Of a stretch of 19,115 bases of DNA, positions 1 to 8,703 are shown piece after piece. Within the stretch, counting starts at the first letter, position 1; every line of letters starts with the position of its first letter. A model generated the notes under the pieces. That model was not told where the DNA came from. It did no database searches and saw only the letters and a program-made list of their open reading frames with translations. Source of the stretch: Geminicoccus sp035556675 (lineage in GTDB: Bacteria > Pseudomonadota > Alphaproteobacteria > Geminicoccales > Geminicoccaceae); contig NZ_DATMFZ010000196.1 in NCBI RefSeq assembly GCF_035556675.1, positions 1 to 19,115 of the forward strand, in the 5' to 3' direction. Made by a program: the position numbers and the translations under genes.

Positions 1-242
1 GCCTTGGTGATGCCGCCCTGCAGGATCGCTTGGCAGAAGGAGCCGTTGCGGCCCATCTGCTTGGTCATCGCCAGCACCTCGACGCCCAGCTTTTGGCCGG
101 CCTCCGCCAGGAGGCGCGCATTGGCTGTGACGGCATCGAGGTCGATGACATAGGCGTTGGCCGGGATCCGGCCGGCCTGGTGCAGGGCGATCGCCGCCTC
201 GATCAGGCGCGGGTTGCGGCGGCGCAAAAGGTCCAGGAACAT
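1..242 (-). CDS. yhfX: YhfX-family PLP-dependent alanine-racemase-like protein, N-terminal part (runs off the window)
   Basis: Only the first 80 codons are present; the rest lies beyond the left edge. The start is ATG at 242, with AGAAGG as ribosome binding site about 8 bases upstream and 17 bp after the permease stop. The protein opens MFLDLLRRRNPRLIEAAIAL, then has AYVIDLDAV (residues 30-38) and LAMTKQMGRN (57-66). This is the arrangement of the alanine racemase N-terminal barrel in E. coli YhfX-like proteins: the IDLDAV strand comes first, then a strand ending in a lysine. K61 is the candidate PLP lysine by analogy with the VVKANAYG motif of alanine racemase. YhfX proteins have no firmly established reaction; a cytoplasmic racemase or isomerase of an amino acid derivative is inference. 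It is the last visible gene of the ROK/M20/ABC operon, so it probably acts on the imported compound. Confidence 0.75.
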   Translation of the reverse strand, partial: MFLDLLRRRNPRLIEAAIALHQAGRIPANAYVIDLDAVTANARLLAEAGQKLGVEVLAMTKQMGRNGSFCQAILQGGITK

Positions 243-259
243 CGTCGTCGCCTTCTTGA

Positions 260-1203
260 TCAGCGATTCGGTTCGCGCAGGGTAAGCGCCACGGCCGCCA
301 GGATGATGAGGCCCCGGACCATCATCTGCTCGCTGACCGAGAGGCCCATCAGGATCAGGCCGTTATTGAGCATGCCCATCAGCAAGGAGCCGATCAGCGC
401 CCCAGTGACGGTGCCGATGCCGCCGTTCAGCCGGGTCCCGCCCACGATCACCGCGGCGATCACCGTCAGGAGGTCGGTCTCGCCCAGCGTATAGCGGGCG
501 CCATGCAGCCGGCCGGCATAGAGCAGGCCGGCGAGCGCTGCGGTCGTGGCGCTGATGACCAGCACGGCCAAGCGGACCTGCTCGATCCGGATGCCGATCG
601 CGCGCGCGGCGCGGGCATTGTCCCCGGTGGCGTGGACATGGGCGCCGAACCGGGTCTCCCGGTGAATGAAATGGCCGATCCCGACCACCGCCACCGTCCA
701 GAACACCAGCGAGGGGATGCCGGCGAGGCGGCCGGCGCCGAACAGATTGTTGAACAGGCTCTGGGTGATCGGCACCGACTGGAGGTTGGTGAGCCAGCGC
801 GCGACCCCGGCCAGGAGGCCCATGGTCGCGAGCGTCACCAGGAAGGAGGGCAGCCGGGCATAGGCGACCAGGGCGCCGTTCAGCAGGCCGATGCCGATCC
901 CGGCACCGAGCCCCGCCAGCACCGCCAGCGGCCAAGCATATTCCCGCATCACCATCGCGGCGATCAGGGCCGAGATCGCGACCACCGAGCCTACCGACAG
1001 GTCGATCTCGCCGGCCGTGAACACGAACACCATGCCCACCGCCATCACCGTCACCGGGCGGTCTGCTGGACGATGTTCAAGAGGTTGGTCGAGGTCAGGA
1101 AGCCGTCGTCCCGAAGGACGACGGCGAACAGCGCGAAGATCAGCAAAAAGCCGACATGGACGACGTAGCGGGACGGGTCGATGCCGCGCAGCGCGGAGGT
1201 CAT
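260..1203 (-). pseudogene. RbsC-type ABC transporter permease, interrupted by a -1 frameshift
   Basis: Inner-membrane permease of the branched-chain/ribose type (BPD_transp_2 family), expected to form the channel for the solute delivered by the binding proteins encoded upstream. The N-terminal piece starts at ATG 1203 (MTSALRGIDP), 7 bp after the preceding stop. It reads through FLTSTNLLNIVQQTAR and stops at 1051. The remaining 264 codons continue in the next frame from about 1054 as VTVMAVGMVFVFTAGEIDLSVGS, the conserved family block. Later parts also fit: NARAARAIGI, LLTVIAAVIVGGTRLNGG and a C-terminal hydrophobic helix. Adding one C to the CCC run (plus-strand GGG at 1056-1058) restores TAPVTVMAVGM and a normal 314-residue protein. 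It could be a real inactivating mutation or a sequencing error in a homopolymer. No ATP-binding partner is visible in the window. Confidence 0.88.
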
Positions 1204-1210
1204 GGCCTGG

Positions 1211-2272
1211 TCACTGTTCGAGGAGCGAGGCGGGCGGGTTGCGATGGAGCGAGCGGTTCCAGCCATCCCTGACCGTGTCGCTGGTCACCGCCAGTGCGTC
1301 CACGACAAAGAAGGGCTCGACCGTCTGTCCGAGCAGGCCCAGCGCTCCGGCGCGGGCAACGCCGACCCCGATCGCATAGGCCTCATCCGCCACGATCGCC
1401 GCGACATTGCCGCCCTGCACCATGTCGAGCGCCAGGGGCTCGGACAGGTCCAGGGTCACGATCTTCGTGTGGGTGTTGCCGGCATTGCGCAGTGCCGCCA
1501 GGACCAGTTCGGCCGGCTCGGCCCAGGTGACGTAGATTCCGTCCAGGTCCGGATGCTTGGTCACCAGGGCATTGGCGATGTCCTCGGCACGCGCGGGATC
1601 GGCCAGGCCCTGCTCCACGGCGATCGTGATGTCGGGATACTCGTCCAGGATCGTCTGCCGGAACGCCTGGTCGCGCTGGTTGGTCACGTAGAAGTCGGCA
1701 TCGTGGAACACGTAGCCGATCTTGCCCTTGCTGCCGATCACCTCTGCCATGGCCTGGCCGGCCTTGGCGCCCATCTGGGCCAGGTCGTCGGACACGACGG
1801 TGACGTAGTCCTTGCCCTGCACGTAGCCGTTCGGCGAGTTGTCGACGAACACCAGCTTCGTGCCGGCCGCCTGGGCCGGGGCATAGGCCTCGGGCGCAGT
1901 CTCCGGATCGACCGGCAGCGAGAGGATCAGGCTCGGCTGCTTGGCCATCACCGTTTCCACGTCGCTCATCTGCTTGGCGGCATCGAAGCCGGCATCGGTC
2001 TGGGCCACGACCTCGATGCCGAGCCGCTGCAGCTCGTCCATTGCCCCGGCATTGACCGCGGTCGTGTAGTCCGAGGAGGTGTGCCAGACGAGGGCGGCGG
2101 TGAAGCCGCCAGCCCTGACCGCCGCTTCCTGTTCCGGGGTCAGTGTCAGCTGCGCGGCCGGCGTGGCCGCCTCGCCATGCGGGCCGCTGGTGGGTTTGGG
2201 CGCAGCCTGGCTGCTGCCGGATGCGGCCAGCAGAGCCGCCAGGGCCAGGGGACCGAGCGCACGTCGCTGCAT
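1211..2272 (-). CDS. Periplasmic substrate-binding protein of an RbsB-like ABC transporter (copy 1 of a tandem pair)
   Basis: A 353-residue exported binding protein. The N-terminus MQRRALGPLALAALLAASG is a Sec signal peptide with likely cleavage near SSQA-A (about residue 24). The mature part resembles type I periplasmic binding proteins (peripla_BP_4, RbsB-like): AALVWHTSSD near the first strand, DAGFDAAKQMSDVETV, PSLILSLPVDP, and late HPDLDGIYVTWAEPA and GNVAAIVADEAYAIG. It aligns almost without gaps to the gene just upstream, at roughly 60% identity by eye. I chose ATG at 2272 because GGGAGG lies 7 bases before it. A GTG at 2290 overlaps the preceding stop and is a possible longer start. 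The ligand is unknown; sugar-type folds in this family also bind other small polar molecules, and the M20 and racemase neighbours hint at an amino-acid derivative. Confidence 0.87.
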   Translation of the reverse strand: MQRRALGPLALAALLAASGSSQAAPKPTSGPHGEAATPAAQLTLTPEQEAAVRAGGFTAALVWHTSSDYTTAVNAGAMDELQRLGIEVVAQTDAGFDAAKQMSDVETVMAKQPSLILSLPVDPETAPEAYAPAQAAGTKLVFVDNSPNGYVQGKDYVTVVSDDLAQMGAKAGQAMAEVIGSKGKIGYVFHDADFYVTNQRDQAFRQTILDEYPDITIAVEQGLADPARAEDIANALVTKHPDLDGIYVTWAEPAELVLAALRNAGNTHTKIVTLDLSEPLALDMVQGGNVAAIVADEAYAIGVGVARAGALGLLGQTVEPFFVVDALAVTSDTVRDGWNRSLHRNPPASLLEQ

Positions 2273-2279
2273 CTTCCTT

Positions 2280-2285
2280 CCTCCC
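2280..2285 (-). promoter_or_regulatory. Ribosome binding site deciding the start of the first binding-protein gene
   Basis: The minus strand reads GGGAGG, then a 7-base spacer AAGGAAG, then ATG at 2272. This spacing favours the ATG over the GTG at 2290, which lies upstream of the site and forms a GTGA overlap with the previous gene. Confidence 0.6.
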
Positions 2286-2286
2286 G

Positions 2287-3351
2287 TCACTGCGCCTCGA
2301 GCACCGAGGCCGGGGCATCGCGATGCAGCGAGGTCTGCCAGGCTTCGGCGACATTGGCCTTGGTCACGGTCAGCGCCGGCGCCACGATGAAGGGCGGCGC
2401 TTCCTTGCCGAGCAGGCCATAGGCGCCGGCGGTGGCCATGGCCACGCCCAAGCCATAGGCCTCGTCGGCGACGATCGCGGCGACATTGCCGTCCTGGACC
2501 ATGTCCAAGGCTACCGGCTCGGACAGGTCGAGCGTCACGACCTTGGTGGTGCTGTTGCCGGCGGCGCGCAGCGCGGACAGCACGCCTTCGGCCGGCTCCG
2601 CCCAGGTGACGTAGATCCCGTCCAGGTCGGGATGCTGCAGCAAGAGGGCGCTGGCGATCTCCTCGGCGCGGGCGGGGTCGGTGATGCCCTGCTCGGCCAC
2701 GATCGTCATGCCGGGGTGGTCAGCCTTGATCGTGTCCTTGAACGCGTTGTCGCGCTGGTTGGTCACGTAATAGGCGGCGTCATGGAAGATCCAGGCGACC
2801 TTGCCCTGGCCGCCAAGGGCCGCCGCAAGCGCGTCCGCCGCCTGCTTGCCCATCTGGAACAGGTCGTCGGTCACGATCGCCACATAGTCCTGGCCCGCGA
2901 CGAAGTCCTTGGGCTGGTTCGACAGCAGCACGAGCTTGGTGCCGGATGCGATCGCCGGCCGGAACGCCTCGGCCGAGGTCACCGGGTCCAGCGGCAGGGC
3001 CAGGATCACCGAGGGCTGCTTGGCCAGCACCGTCTCGACGTCGCTCTTCTGCCTGGCGGCATCGAACCCGGCATCGGTGGTCGCCACCACCTCGATGCCC
3101 AGCTCTTGGAAGGTATCGGTGGCGCCGGCGGTGACTGCGGTCACGAAGTCGGACGAAGTGTGCCAGAGCAGGGCCGCGGTATGGCTGCCCTCCTTCAGCC
3201 GGGCCTTGTCCGCGTCGGTCAGGCTCAGCGCTGAAGCGGGGGTCGCCTTCTCGCCGTTCGGGCCGATGGTCTCGCCGGCCATGGCCGGCAGCGTCGTCAG
3301 CAGCGTCGTGGCGAGCAGGAGCCCGGCGATCATTCGTCTGGTCAGCAGCAT
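2287..3351 (-). CDS. Periplasmic substrate-binding protein of an RbsB-like ABC transporter (copy 2 of a tandem pair)
   Basis: A 354-residue paralogue of the next gene in the operon. ATG at 3351 is preceded by a strong GGAGG with a 5-base spacer, and the start overlaps the end of the M20 gene by 10 bp. MLLTRRMIAGLLLATTLLTT is a Sec signal peptide with cleavage expected after PAMA (about residue 25). The mature part has AALLWHTSSDFVTAV, DAGFDAARQKSDVETV, PSVILALPLDP, HDAAYYVTNQRDNAF and HPDLDGIYVTWAEPAEGV, matching copy 1 block for block. Copy 1 differs mainly in the region after the first hinge (LLSNQPKDFVAGQDY here against FVDNSPNGYVQGKDY) and at the C-terminus. Two binding proteins serving one permease suggest two related ligands, a recent duplication, or a heterodimeric arrangement. 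Confidence 0.88.
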   Translation of the reverse strand: MLLTRRMIAGLLLATTLLTTLPAMAGETIGPNGEKATPASALSLTDADKARLKEGSHTAALLWHTSSDFVTAVTAGATDTFQELGIEVVATTDAGFDAARQKSDVETVLAKQPSVILALPLDPVTSAEAFRPAIASGTKLVLLSNQPKDFVAGQDYVAIVTDDLFQMGKQAADALAAALGGQGKVAWIFHDAAYYVTNQRDNAFKDTIKADHPGMTIVAEQGITDPARAEEIASALLLQHPDLDGIYVTWAEPAEGVLSALRAAGNSTTKVVTLDLSEPVALDMVQDGNVAAIVADEAYGLGVAMATAGAYGLLGKEAPPFIVAPALTVTKANVAEAWQTSLHRDAPASVLEAQ

Positions 3352-4592
3352 GTTTGCCTCCCTGCACCGGCCAGGAACAGGGCGAGGGCGAGGATGCCCT
3401 CCCGGTATTCCTGGAGCGGGACTCGTTCCTCGAAGGTATGACAGATCCGGATGTCGCCTGGCGCGAAATACACGGCCGGAATGCCGCGCGCGGTCAGGAA
3501 AGACGCTTCCGACCAGAACGGCGCGCCTTCGATGGCACCGCGCCCCGGCGCCGCGGCCTGGATGCAGCCGATCAGCCGGCGCAGCTCGGGTTCGTTCGGT
3601 AGCGTCTCAAACGGGATGCCGCCTACCGGATGGTCGCGGCCGGCCGGGTAGCCAATCTCGACCCGGATGTCGGGGTGCAGGGCGGTTCCGTGGAGCGCCG
3701 CTTCCATGGCCAGCCTGGCCTCGTCCAGGTCCTCGCCCGGGCGCAGCTTGCGGATGAGCGAGACGCGGCAGGTTTCGGGCACGGCGATGAACCCGCCGCC
3801 CTCGATCCCGGTCACCAGGAGGAAGGAGCCGCCGACCAGCGGATGGTCGGCTGCTTGGCGGATCCTCTCGTCATGGGCCCAAAGTGCCGACAGGATCGCA
3901 TGGGTTGCCTTCAGCGCGTCGACGCCTTGCTCCGGCACGCCGAAATAGGCCGAGCGACCACGGACCGTGATGTCGGCGATGAAGAAGCCGATCTGGGCGG
4001 CATAGACGTTCAGGCAGCTGGGCTCGACATAGACGGCGAAGCCCGGGCGGGGGAGGGTGCCGTCGTCCAGATCCCTGCAGAAGTGGCGCATTCCGGCACT
4101 GATGCCGGAGCCGGGCTCGCCGCTCTCCTCATCGCCGACGAAGGAGAACTGGACGTCCTGGGCCAGCGGAATGCCGGCCTGATCCAGCAGATGCACGGCT
4201 GCCAGGGTCATGCAGATGCCAGCCTTCAGGTCGGCGGCGCCGCGGCCCCAGAGGCAGCCGTCGACAACGGCGCCACCAAACGGATCTTCGCGCGGGTCAC
4301 CGGCCCAGCGCTCCCGCCAGCCGCGGACATGAACCGTGTCGGTATGGCCGATCAGGAGCACCGGCGGCCGGTCGCTGCCACTGCGCCGGGTCGCGGTGAC
4401 GTTCGGTCGGCCAGGCAGGAACTCTGCCGTCCGCACATTCTCGGCGCCGAGCCGGTGCAGCTCATCGGCGAGCAAGGCCGCGAACGCCGCTTCCGTACCG
4501 GTGACGCTCGGCACGCTCACCGCGCGCCGCAGCAGGTCCAGGACGGCCGTCTCGTCGAAGCTGGCGACGAGCCTGGCGTGGAGGTCGCTCAT
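3342..4592 (-). CDS. M20-family metallohydrolase (ArgE/DapE/aminoacylase-like)
   Basis: A cytoplasmic, probably two-metal hydrolase of 416 residues, normal for the family, which cleaves amide bonds such as N-acyl amino acids or dipeptides. Metal and catalytic positions are visible: GHTDTV (H83, D85), GRGAADLKAG (D121), DEESGE (E155 catalytic, E156), YVEPS (E190) and ICHTFEE (H385). The dimerisation-domain motif that usually reads SAHxxxPEQG is SAYFGVPEQG here, so the conserved histidine is tyrosine (Y216). In dimeric members that histidine reaches into the partner's active site. The start ATG at 4592 overlaps the ROK stop by 4 bp (ATGA) and its stop overlaps the binding-protein gene, showing co-transcription. 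Its position between repressor and transporter suggests it acts on the imported substrate. The exact substrate cannot be assigned. Confidence 0.88.
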   Translation of the reverse strand: MSDLHARLVASFDETAVLDLLRRAVSVPSVTGTEAAFAALLADELHRLGAENVRTAEFLPGRPNVTATRRSGSDRPPVLLIGHTDTVHVRGWRERWAGDPREDPFGGAVVDGCLWGRGAADLKAGICMTLAAVHLLDQAGIPLAQDVQFSFVGDEESGEPGSGISAGMRHFCRDLDDGTLPRPGFAVYVEPSCLNVYAAQIGFFIADITVRGRSAYFGVPEQGVDALKATHAILSALWAHDERIRQAADHPLVGGSFLLVTGIEGGGFIAVPETCRVSLIRKLRPGEDLDEARLAMEAALHGTALHPDIRVEIGYPAGRDHPVGGIPFETLPNEPELRRLIGCIQAAAPGRGAIEGAPFWSEASFLTARGIPAVYFAPGDIRICHTFEERVPLQEYREGILALALFLAGAGRQTCC

Positions 4593-5791
4593 GCCGCAGC
4601 GTCCGCATAGGGTTGTGGCGGTGGCCCGAATTCGGCCGGCAGATCGGGCAGGCTGAACAGCTCGTTGTGCAGCTGGTGGAGCGCCATGGCGATCGCACCC
4701 ATCAGCGTGGCCCGGTCGCCGAGTGCGGCAGGTTCCACTGGCACCGGGCGCGGCAGGCAGTCGGCTGTCAGCCGGCGCACCCGCTCCAGCAGTTCCGGGC
4801 GGATGCCGATGCTGCCGCCGAGCACCACCTGCTCCGGATCGAGCAGCGACGTCACCGACAGGATGGCCAGGGCCAGAACACGGGCCGTCGCGTCGATGGC
4901 GGTCACGGCGGCCGCATCCTCCGGCAGCCGATCGAAGATCGCCCGCACCGTGGTGGCGGCCCCTCCGCCGGCGGCTTGGTAGGCCTGGATGATCCCGTGC
5001 GTACCGATGCCGCGCTCGAGCGCGCCTACCTCCCGGCTTTCTCTAGTGAACGGATCGGCCCCGAGCGGCAGATAGGCGATCTCGCCCGCCCCGCCGCGCG
5101 CACCACGGACCAGGCGGCCGTCGATCAGGATGCCCATGCCGATCCCGGTGCCCAGCGCGATGAAGACCAGGTCGCGGCAGCCGATCCCGCGTCCCTGCCA
5201 TTGCTCACCGATGGCACCGAGATTCACGTCGTTCTCGATGAGCGACGCCTGGCCCAGCAGCCTGGTCAGGCTGCCGACCACATCGAGACGATCGAAGTCC
5301 GGCAGGTTGGGGGCCAGCTCGATGGCTCCGGTCGAGCGGTCGAGGACGCCAGGGCTGCCGATCACCACCATGCGCAGCCGGTCCGGCGGGATCCCGGCAC
5401 GACGGAGCAGCTCCTGGTGGAGCGTGCCGATCTGCTGGACCACGGCCTGGCCACCACGCGGGTTGGTGTCGATCACGTCCTCGGCCACGATCGCGCCCGT
5501 CAAGTCCGCCAGCCCAGCCCGGATCTTGGTCCCGCCCAGGTCCACGCCCATGACATAGGCGGCGGCGGGCTCGATCCGGTAGGTGATCGCGGGACGCCCG
5601 GTGGCGCTGCCGACCTGCCCGACCGCCGCGACCAGGCCCGCTTCCTCCAGGACCCGCACGACTTCCGAGATCGTCTGCTTGGACAGGCCCGTCGCCCGTG
5701 CCAGCTGCACGCGGGAGACCGGGCCCTTCCGCAGGATCATCGCCGCGACGTTGCGCACCGAAAGCTGGCGGAGGATCGGACGGTCGGTCAT
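4589..5791 (-). CDS. ROK-family transcriptional regulator (NagC/XylR-like), zinc motif absent
   Basis: A 400-residue regulator with a winged helix-turn-helix at about residues 10-60 (GPVSRVQLARATGLSKQTIS, then RVLEEAGLV) and a ROK sugar-kinase-like domain. Visible ROK features are GVDLGGTKIRAG (phosphate loop, 82-93), GSPGVLD (145-151), IENDVN with the kinase-type aspartate D188, and GTGIGMG (214-220). The usual GH plus CxCGxxGC zinc signature is missing: the segment reads GEIAYLPLGADPFTRESREV, with Y240 where the zinc histidine normally stands and no cysteines. ROK repressors usually sense a sugar or sugar derivative and repress their own operon. It is the first gene of an operon with M20 hydrolase, binding proteins, permease and YhfX-like genes. 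A perfect palindrome lies 7 bases before its start and is the likely autoregulatory operator. Confidence 0.9.
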   Translation of the reverse strand: MTDRPILRQLSVRNVAAMILRKGPVSRVQLARATGLSKQTISEVVRVLEEAGLVAAVGQVGSATGRPAITYRIEPAAAYVMGVDLGGTKIRAGLADLTGAIVAEDVIDTNPRGGQAVVQQIGTLHQELLRRAGIPPDRLRMVVIGSPGVLDRSTGAIELAPNLPDFDRLDVVGSLTRLLGQASLIENDVNLGAIGEQWQGRGIGCRDLVFIALGTGIGMGILIDGRLVRGARGGAGEIAYLPLGADPFTRESREVGALERGIGTHGIIQAYQAAGGGAATTVRAIFDRLPEDAAAVTAIDATARVLALAILSVTSLLDPEQVVLGGSIGIRPELLERVRRLTADCLPRPVPVEPAALGDRATLMGAIAMALHQLHNELFSLPDLPAEFGPPPQPYADAAA

Positions 5792-5798
5792 CGCGGCC

Positions 5799-5821
5799 TA
5801 GTTCGTCAAGATGACGAACTA
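5799..5821. promoter_or_regulatory. Perfect 10-bp inverted repeat, candidate operator of the ROK repressor
   Basis: The arms TAGTTCGTCA (5799-5808) and TGACGAACTA (5812-5821) are exact reverse complements around a 3-base AGA spacer. The repeat ends 7 bases before the ATG of the ROK gene and overlaps its weak AGG ribosome binding site. Position and symmetry suit a dimeric winged-helix repressor controlling its own operon; that assignment is inference. I could not place -35 and -10 boxes with confidence, although minus-strand TTGTCC near 5840 and TAGTTC inside the repeat are loosely spaced like a promoter. Confidence 0.65.
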
Positions 5822-6117
5822 AGTTTGCGTGTTACGAGGACAAAGATCAAGGGCAGGAAGGATGGATGACCACGGATGCCCAGAAGCTGATGGCCCAATC
5901 AGCAACGTAAACGCCTGAGAGCCAGATCCTCTTCCAAGGATCCTCGCGGGCAGGCATCCAAGGTGCTGGAGGTCAAATGCCTTCTGAATGCCCTGTCTGT
6001 CTCCATCGTACGGGCGGTGCCGTGAAGAGCCTGCCGGTACAGCACTTCCTCCCAGTCGTGATGCTCAAGCGTAACTACACCATTAGGCCATATATCCAGC
6101 TCCTCCAGCTCCGCCCG
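5822..6117. other. Lower-GC intergenic stretch with no supported gene
   Basis: By hand count 169 of 300 bases (5821-6120) are G or C, about 56%, well below the flanking operons. It separates the end of the oxidase operon from the ROK operator. I see no clear rho-independent terminator with a T run behind the last oxidase gene. The minus strand stays open for 72 codons after the stop at 6118, in the same frame, but has no well-placed start. Both this frame and a short plus-strand ORF are too weak to annotate as genes. Confidence 0.5.
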
Positions 6118-6390
6118 TCAGAACATCGAGCGGGTGACGTAGTCGGTTGAGGCGAGCAGGATCAGGATCGAAAGCCAGACGGCCGCGCCCAGTGCCACCA
6201 GCCGCACCACTCCGCTGGCTTCGTTCAGATGCATGTAGAACCAGAAGATCAGGCCCGCCTTGGCCAGGGCGATGCTGATGCTGAACATGAAGCCCCAGGG
6301 GCCGGACAGCAGGAAGCTGGCAGTCACGGTCAGCGCCAGCAGCACGAGCAGACCCGTCCAGACCAGGATCAGCGGGCGCAATCCGGTCAT
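6118..6390 (-). CDS. Cytochrome c oxidase small subunit IV (prokaryotic COX4 family)
   Basis: A 90-residue membrane protein with three predicted helices (about 7-28, 33-53 and 61-83). The second helix ends in LAKAGLIFWFYMHL, matching the AK...FFMHL signature of bacterial oxidase subunit IV. It is an accessory, non-catalytic subunit that sits beside subunits I and III in the inner membrane. I chose ATG at 6390 because it lies 4 bp after the CoxC stop. An in-frame ATG at 6465 would add 25 residues inside CoxC and looks artefactual. It is the last gene of the respiratory operon. Confidence 0.85.
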   Translation of the reverse strand: MTGLRPLILVWTGLLVLLALTVTASFLLSGPWGFMFSISIALAKAGLIFWFYMHLNEASGVVRLVALGAAVWLSILILLASTDYVTRSMF

Positions 6391-6394
6391 GATC

Positions 6395-7026
6395 TCACCG
6401 CGCCAGGTAGAGGATCGGGTAGAGAAACACCCAGACGATGTCGACCAGGTGCCAGTAGAGGCCACAGACCTCGACCCTTACCGCCTGCTGCGGGAGCGCG
6501 ATGCGGCGCTTAAGCAGGAGCCAGGACAGGCCGCTCACCAGCGCGATGCCGATGGTCAGATGGATCGCATGCAGCGCGGTCGCGAACAGATAGAGGTTCA
6601 TGAAGAGCTGCTCGACCGGACCTGCAAATTGCGGCGGATCGCTCAGGATCGGGAGCTGGCCTTCCCGGTATTCTGCATGATATTCCTGGGCCTTCAGGCC
6701 CAGGAAGGCGAGGCCGAGCCCCACCGCGGCGAGCAGCCAGGTCGCCGCCGGGCCGGCACGCGCCCGTCGGGCGAGATGGACCGCGGCGGCCACCGCGAGG
6801 CTGGAGGTCAGCAGCACGACCGTGTTGATGGCGCCGATCCACAAATGCAGCCGTGCCGATGCCGCGACGACCTCCTCGGGATGGAGGAAGCGGTAGATGA
6901 CGATCACGATGCACAGGCCACCGAACAGCATGAGTTCCGTCGCGAGGAACAGGTACATGCCCATCATGTCGGCCTCGTGCTGCTGGCCGGCTTCCTGATA
7001 GGGATCGTGGACCTGGACCTGCTCGG

Positions 7027-7030
<4 letters not shown>
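6395..7030 (-). CDS. coxC: Cytochrome c oxidase subunit III (CoxC)
   Basis: A 211-residue polytopic membrane protein with five helices, the short form of subunit III. MGMYLFLATELMLFGG near the N-terminus contains the conserved glutamate of the first retained helix. LGLKAQEYHAEYREGQLP follows the third helix, and the C-terminus has VCGLYWHLVDIVWVFLYPIL, a strong family hallmark (WHxVDxVW). Subunit III stabilises proton uptake through the D-channel of subunit I and binds no redox cofactor. ATG at 7030 overlaps the CoxA stop by 4 bp. It lies between coxA and the small subunit IV gene, as is common in caa3 operons. Confidence 0.95.

Positions 7031-8699
<1,669 letters not shown>

Positions 8700-8703
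<4 letters not shown>

Noticed and set aside
5920..5950. GATCCTC repeat and short GATCC/GGATC stem as a terminator of the oxidase operon
   Set aside because: The stem is only 5 bp with an 8-base loop, there is no T run, and it is about 170 bases beyond the last stop.
5977..6150. Plus-strand 57-codon ORF with ECPVC and GGAGG just before ATG
   Set aside because: The ribosome-site spacing is short, it runs into the end of the convergent oxidase gene, and no family is recognisable. Kept as a weak possibility only.
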